DNA from: an uncultured Bacteroidota bacterium
GTDB taxonomy: Bacteria > Bacteroidota > Bacteroidia > Chitinophagales > Chitinophagaceae
Direction of reading: 5' to 3'
Length of the DNA stretch: 41,989 nt
Assembly (NCBI GenBank): GCA_903929195.1
Contig: CAIYTT010000207.1
Location: 1-41,989 of the forward strand
This document shows positions 41,578 to 41,989 of the stretch, piece by piece. The first letter of the stretch is position 1. Each line of letters starts with the position of its first letter. The position numbers were made by a program, and so were the translations under genes. Under the pieces are notes generated by a model. That model made no database searches and had not been told where the DNA came from. It was given only the letters and a program-made list of their open reading frames with translations.

Positions 41578-41989
41578 TTAGTCTCTTCTGCTACCAAAAA
41601 GTCTTAGTATCATCAAGAATAGATTGATAAAGTCTAGATATAAACTCATGGCACCCATAATAGCTAATTTAGCAGTTTCTTGTTTGCCCACTCCTTCATA
41701 TTCAAGCCCTGCACCAATGCGTTTCAGTTTCTGTACATCGTAAGCTGTAAGACCGGTAAAAACAGCTACACCTACTATACTTATAATAAAATCTAATGGG
41801 CCATTATGCAAAAACATATTTATAATGCTTGCTACAACTATCCCTATAAGACCCATTGTAAGTAATTTGCCCATAGATGTAAGGTCTTGACTTGTAGTAT
41901 AACCCATAAAAGCCATAACGCCAAACATTGCAGACGATGCCGCAAAACAACCTACTACAGAACTTGCAGTATAAACAAGCAATACAGAA
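41578..41989 (-). CDS. Bax inhibitor-1/YccA family membrane protein (partial)
   Basis: Only the C-terminal 137 or so residues are in the window; the frame is open to the right edge. Four to five membrane segments, with GYTTSQDLTSMGKLLTMGLI, VFTGLTAYDVQKLKRIG and the end GAMSLYLDFINLFLMILRLFG, all typical of the BI-1/YccA family (acidic-pH-regulated Ca2+ leak or YccA/FtsH-related proteins). The start lies beyond the window. Confidence 0.9.
   Translation of the reverse strand, partial: SVLLVYTASSVVGCFAASSAMFGVMAFMGYTTSQDLTSMGKLLTMGLIGIVVASIINMFLHNGPLDFIISIVGVAVFTGLTAYDVQKLKRIGAGLEYEGVGKQETAKLAIMGAMSLYLDFINLFLMILRLFGSRRD

Overview
The window is an AT-rich stretch of a Bacteroidota chromosome, probably from the Chitinophagia/Sphingobacteriia side of the phylum (taxonomic placement is inference). 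Four proteins end in type IX secretion (T9SS) sorting domains. There is an S46 dipeptidyl-peptidase and a futalosine-pathway menaquinone gene. Nearly every start lacks a Shine-Dalgarno sequence but lies close behind the Bacteroidota promoter element TAnnTTTG. No rRNA, CRISPR array, transposase or phage structural gene was seen. The last gene (Bax inhibitor-1 family) runs off the right edge and the first may start before the left edge.

Layout. 1-1268: a small lipoprotein, a barrel-protein fragment and a membrane-anchored hypothetical. 1489-4678: lolE-like permease, a frameshifted FemAB/GNAT-like gene and dusB, transcribed rightward. 4722-8323: lon and ccmB leftward, then tRNA-Gly(GCC) and tRNA-Leu(UAA) rightward from a promoter back-to-back with that of ccmB. 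8480-16314: T9SS cargo (one intact, one remnant), S46 peptidase, small secreted proteins, and two tandem geranylgeranyl-reductase-like flavoproteins. 16581-24275: DUF1684 protein, lysS, a striking Cys/His-rich secreted protein, a TIGR01777 epimerase, ribF, an acyl-CoA thioesterase and an M16-like protein without its zinc site. 30183-41989: mutS2-like gene, two large T9SS proteins, mqnC, an NlpC/P60 hydrolase, a uracil-DNA-glycosylase-family gene, a small envelope cluster (YtxH and holin-like), nadD and the BI-1 gene.

The accessory island is 24276-30130, all leftward. It holds a decayed RelE-type toxin-antitoxin pair, a decayed antitoxin, a vapBC pair whose toxin has one nonsense codon, and a MazEF-like pair whose toxin is frameshifted. 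Its core is an apparently intact four-gene operon: MNT nucleotidyltransferase, UPF0332/HEPN protein, an SMC/OLD-like ATPase with a DUF3696-type end, and a protein with an HDR motif. The beginning of the ATPase gene occurs three times. The copy at the real gene and the copy at 29328-29415 agree at 87 of 88 positions; the copy at 30047-30122 is older. The three copies bracket the MNT/HEPN and MazEF cassettes, so the order is [5' copy 3]-mazEF-[5' copy 2]-MNT/HEPN-[complete ATPase]. This looks like repeated insertion of small two-gene cassettes at the start of one defence-like gene and is the strongest candidate here for something undescribed.

Other structural themes: at least seven promoters put the -7 box 4-8 nt before the start codon, implying leaderless or nearly leaderless mRNAs. 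Many gene ends carry very long, almost perfect palindromes (up to 29-bp stems). A nested double hairpin of about 165 bp lies alone at 34346-34509.
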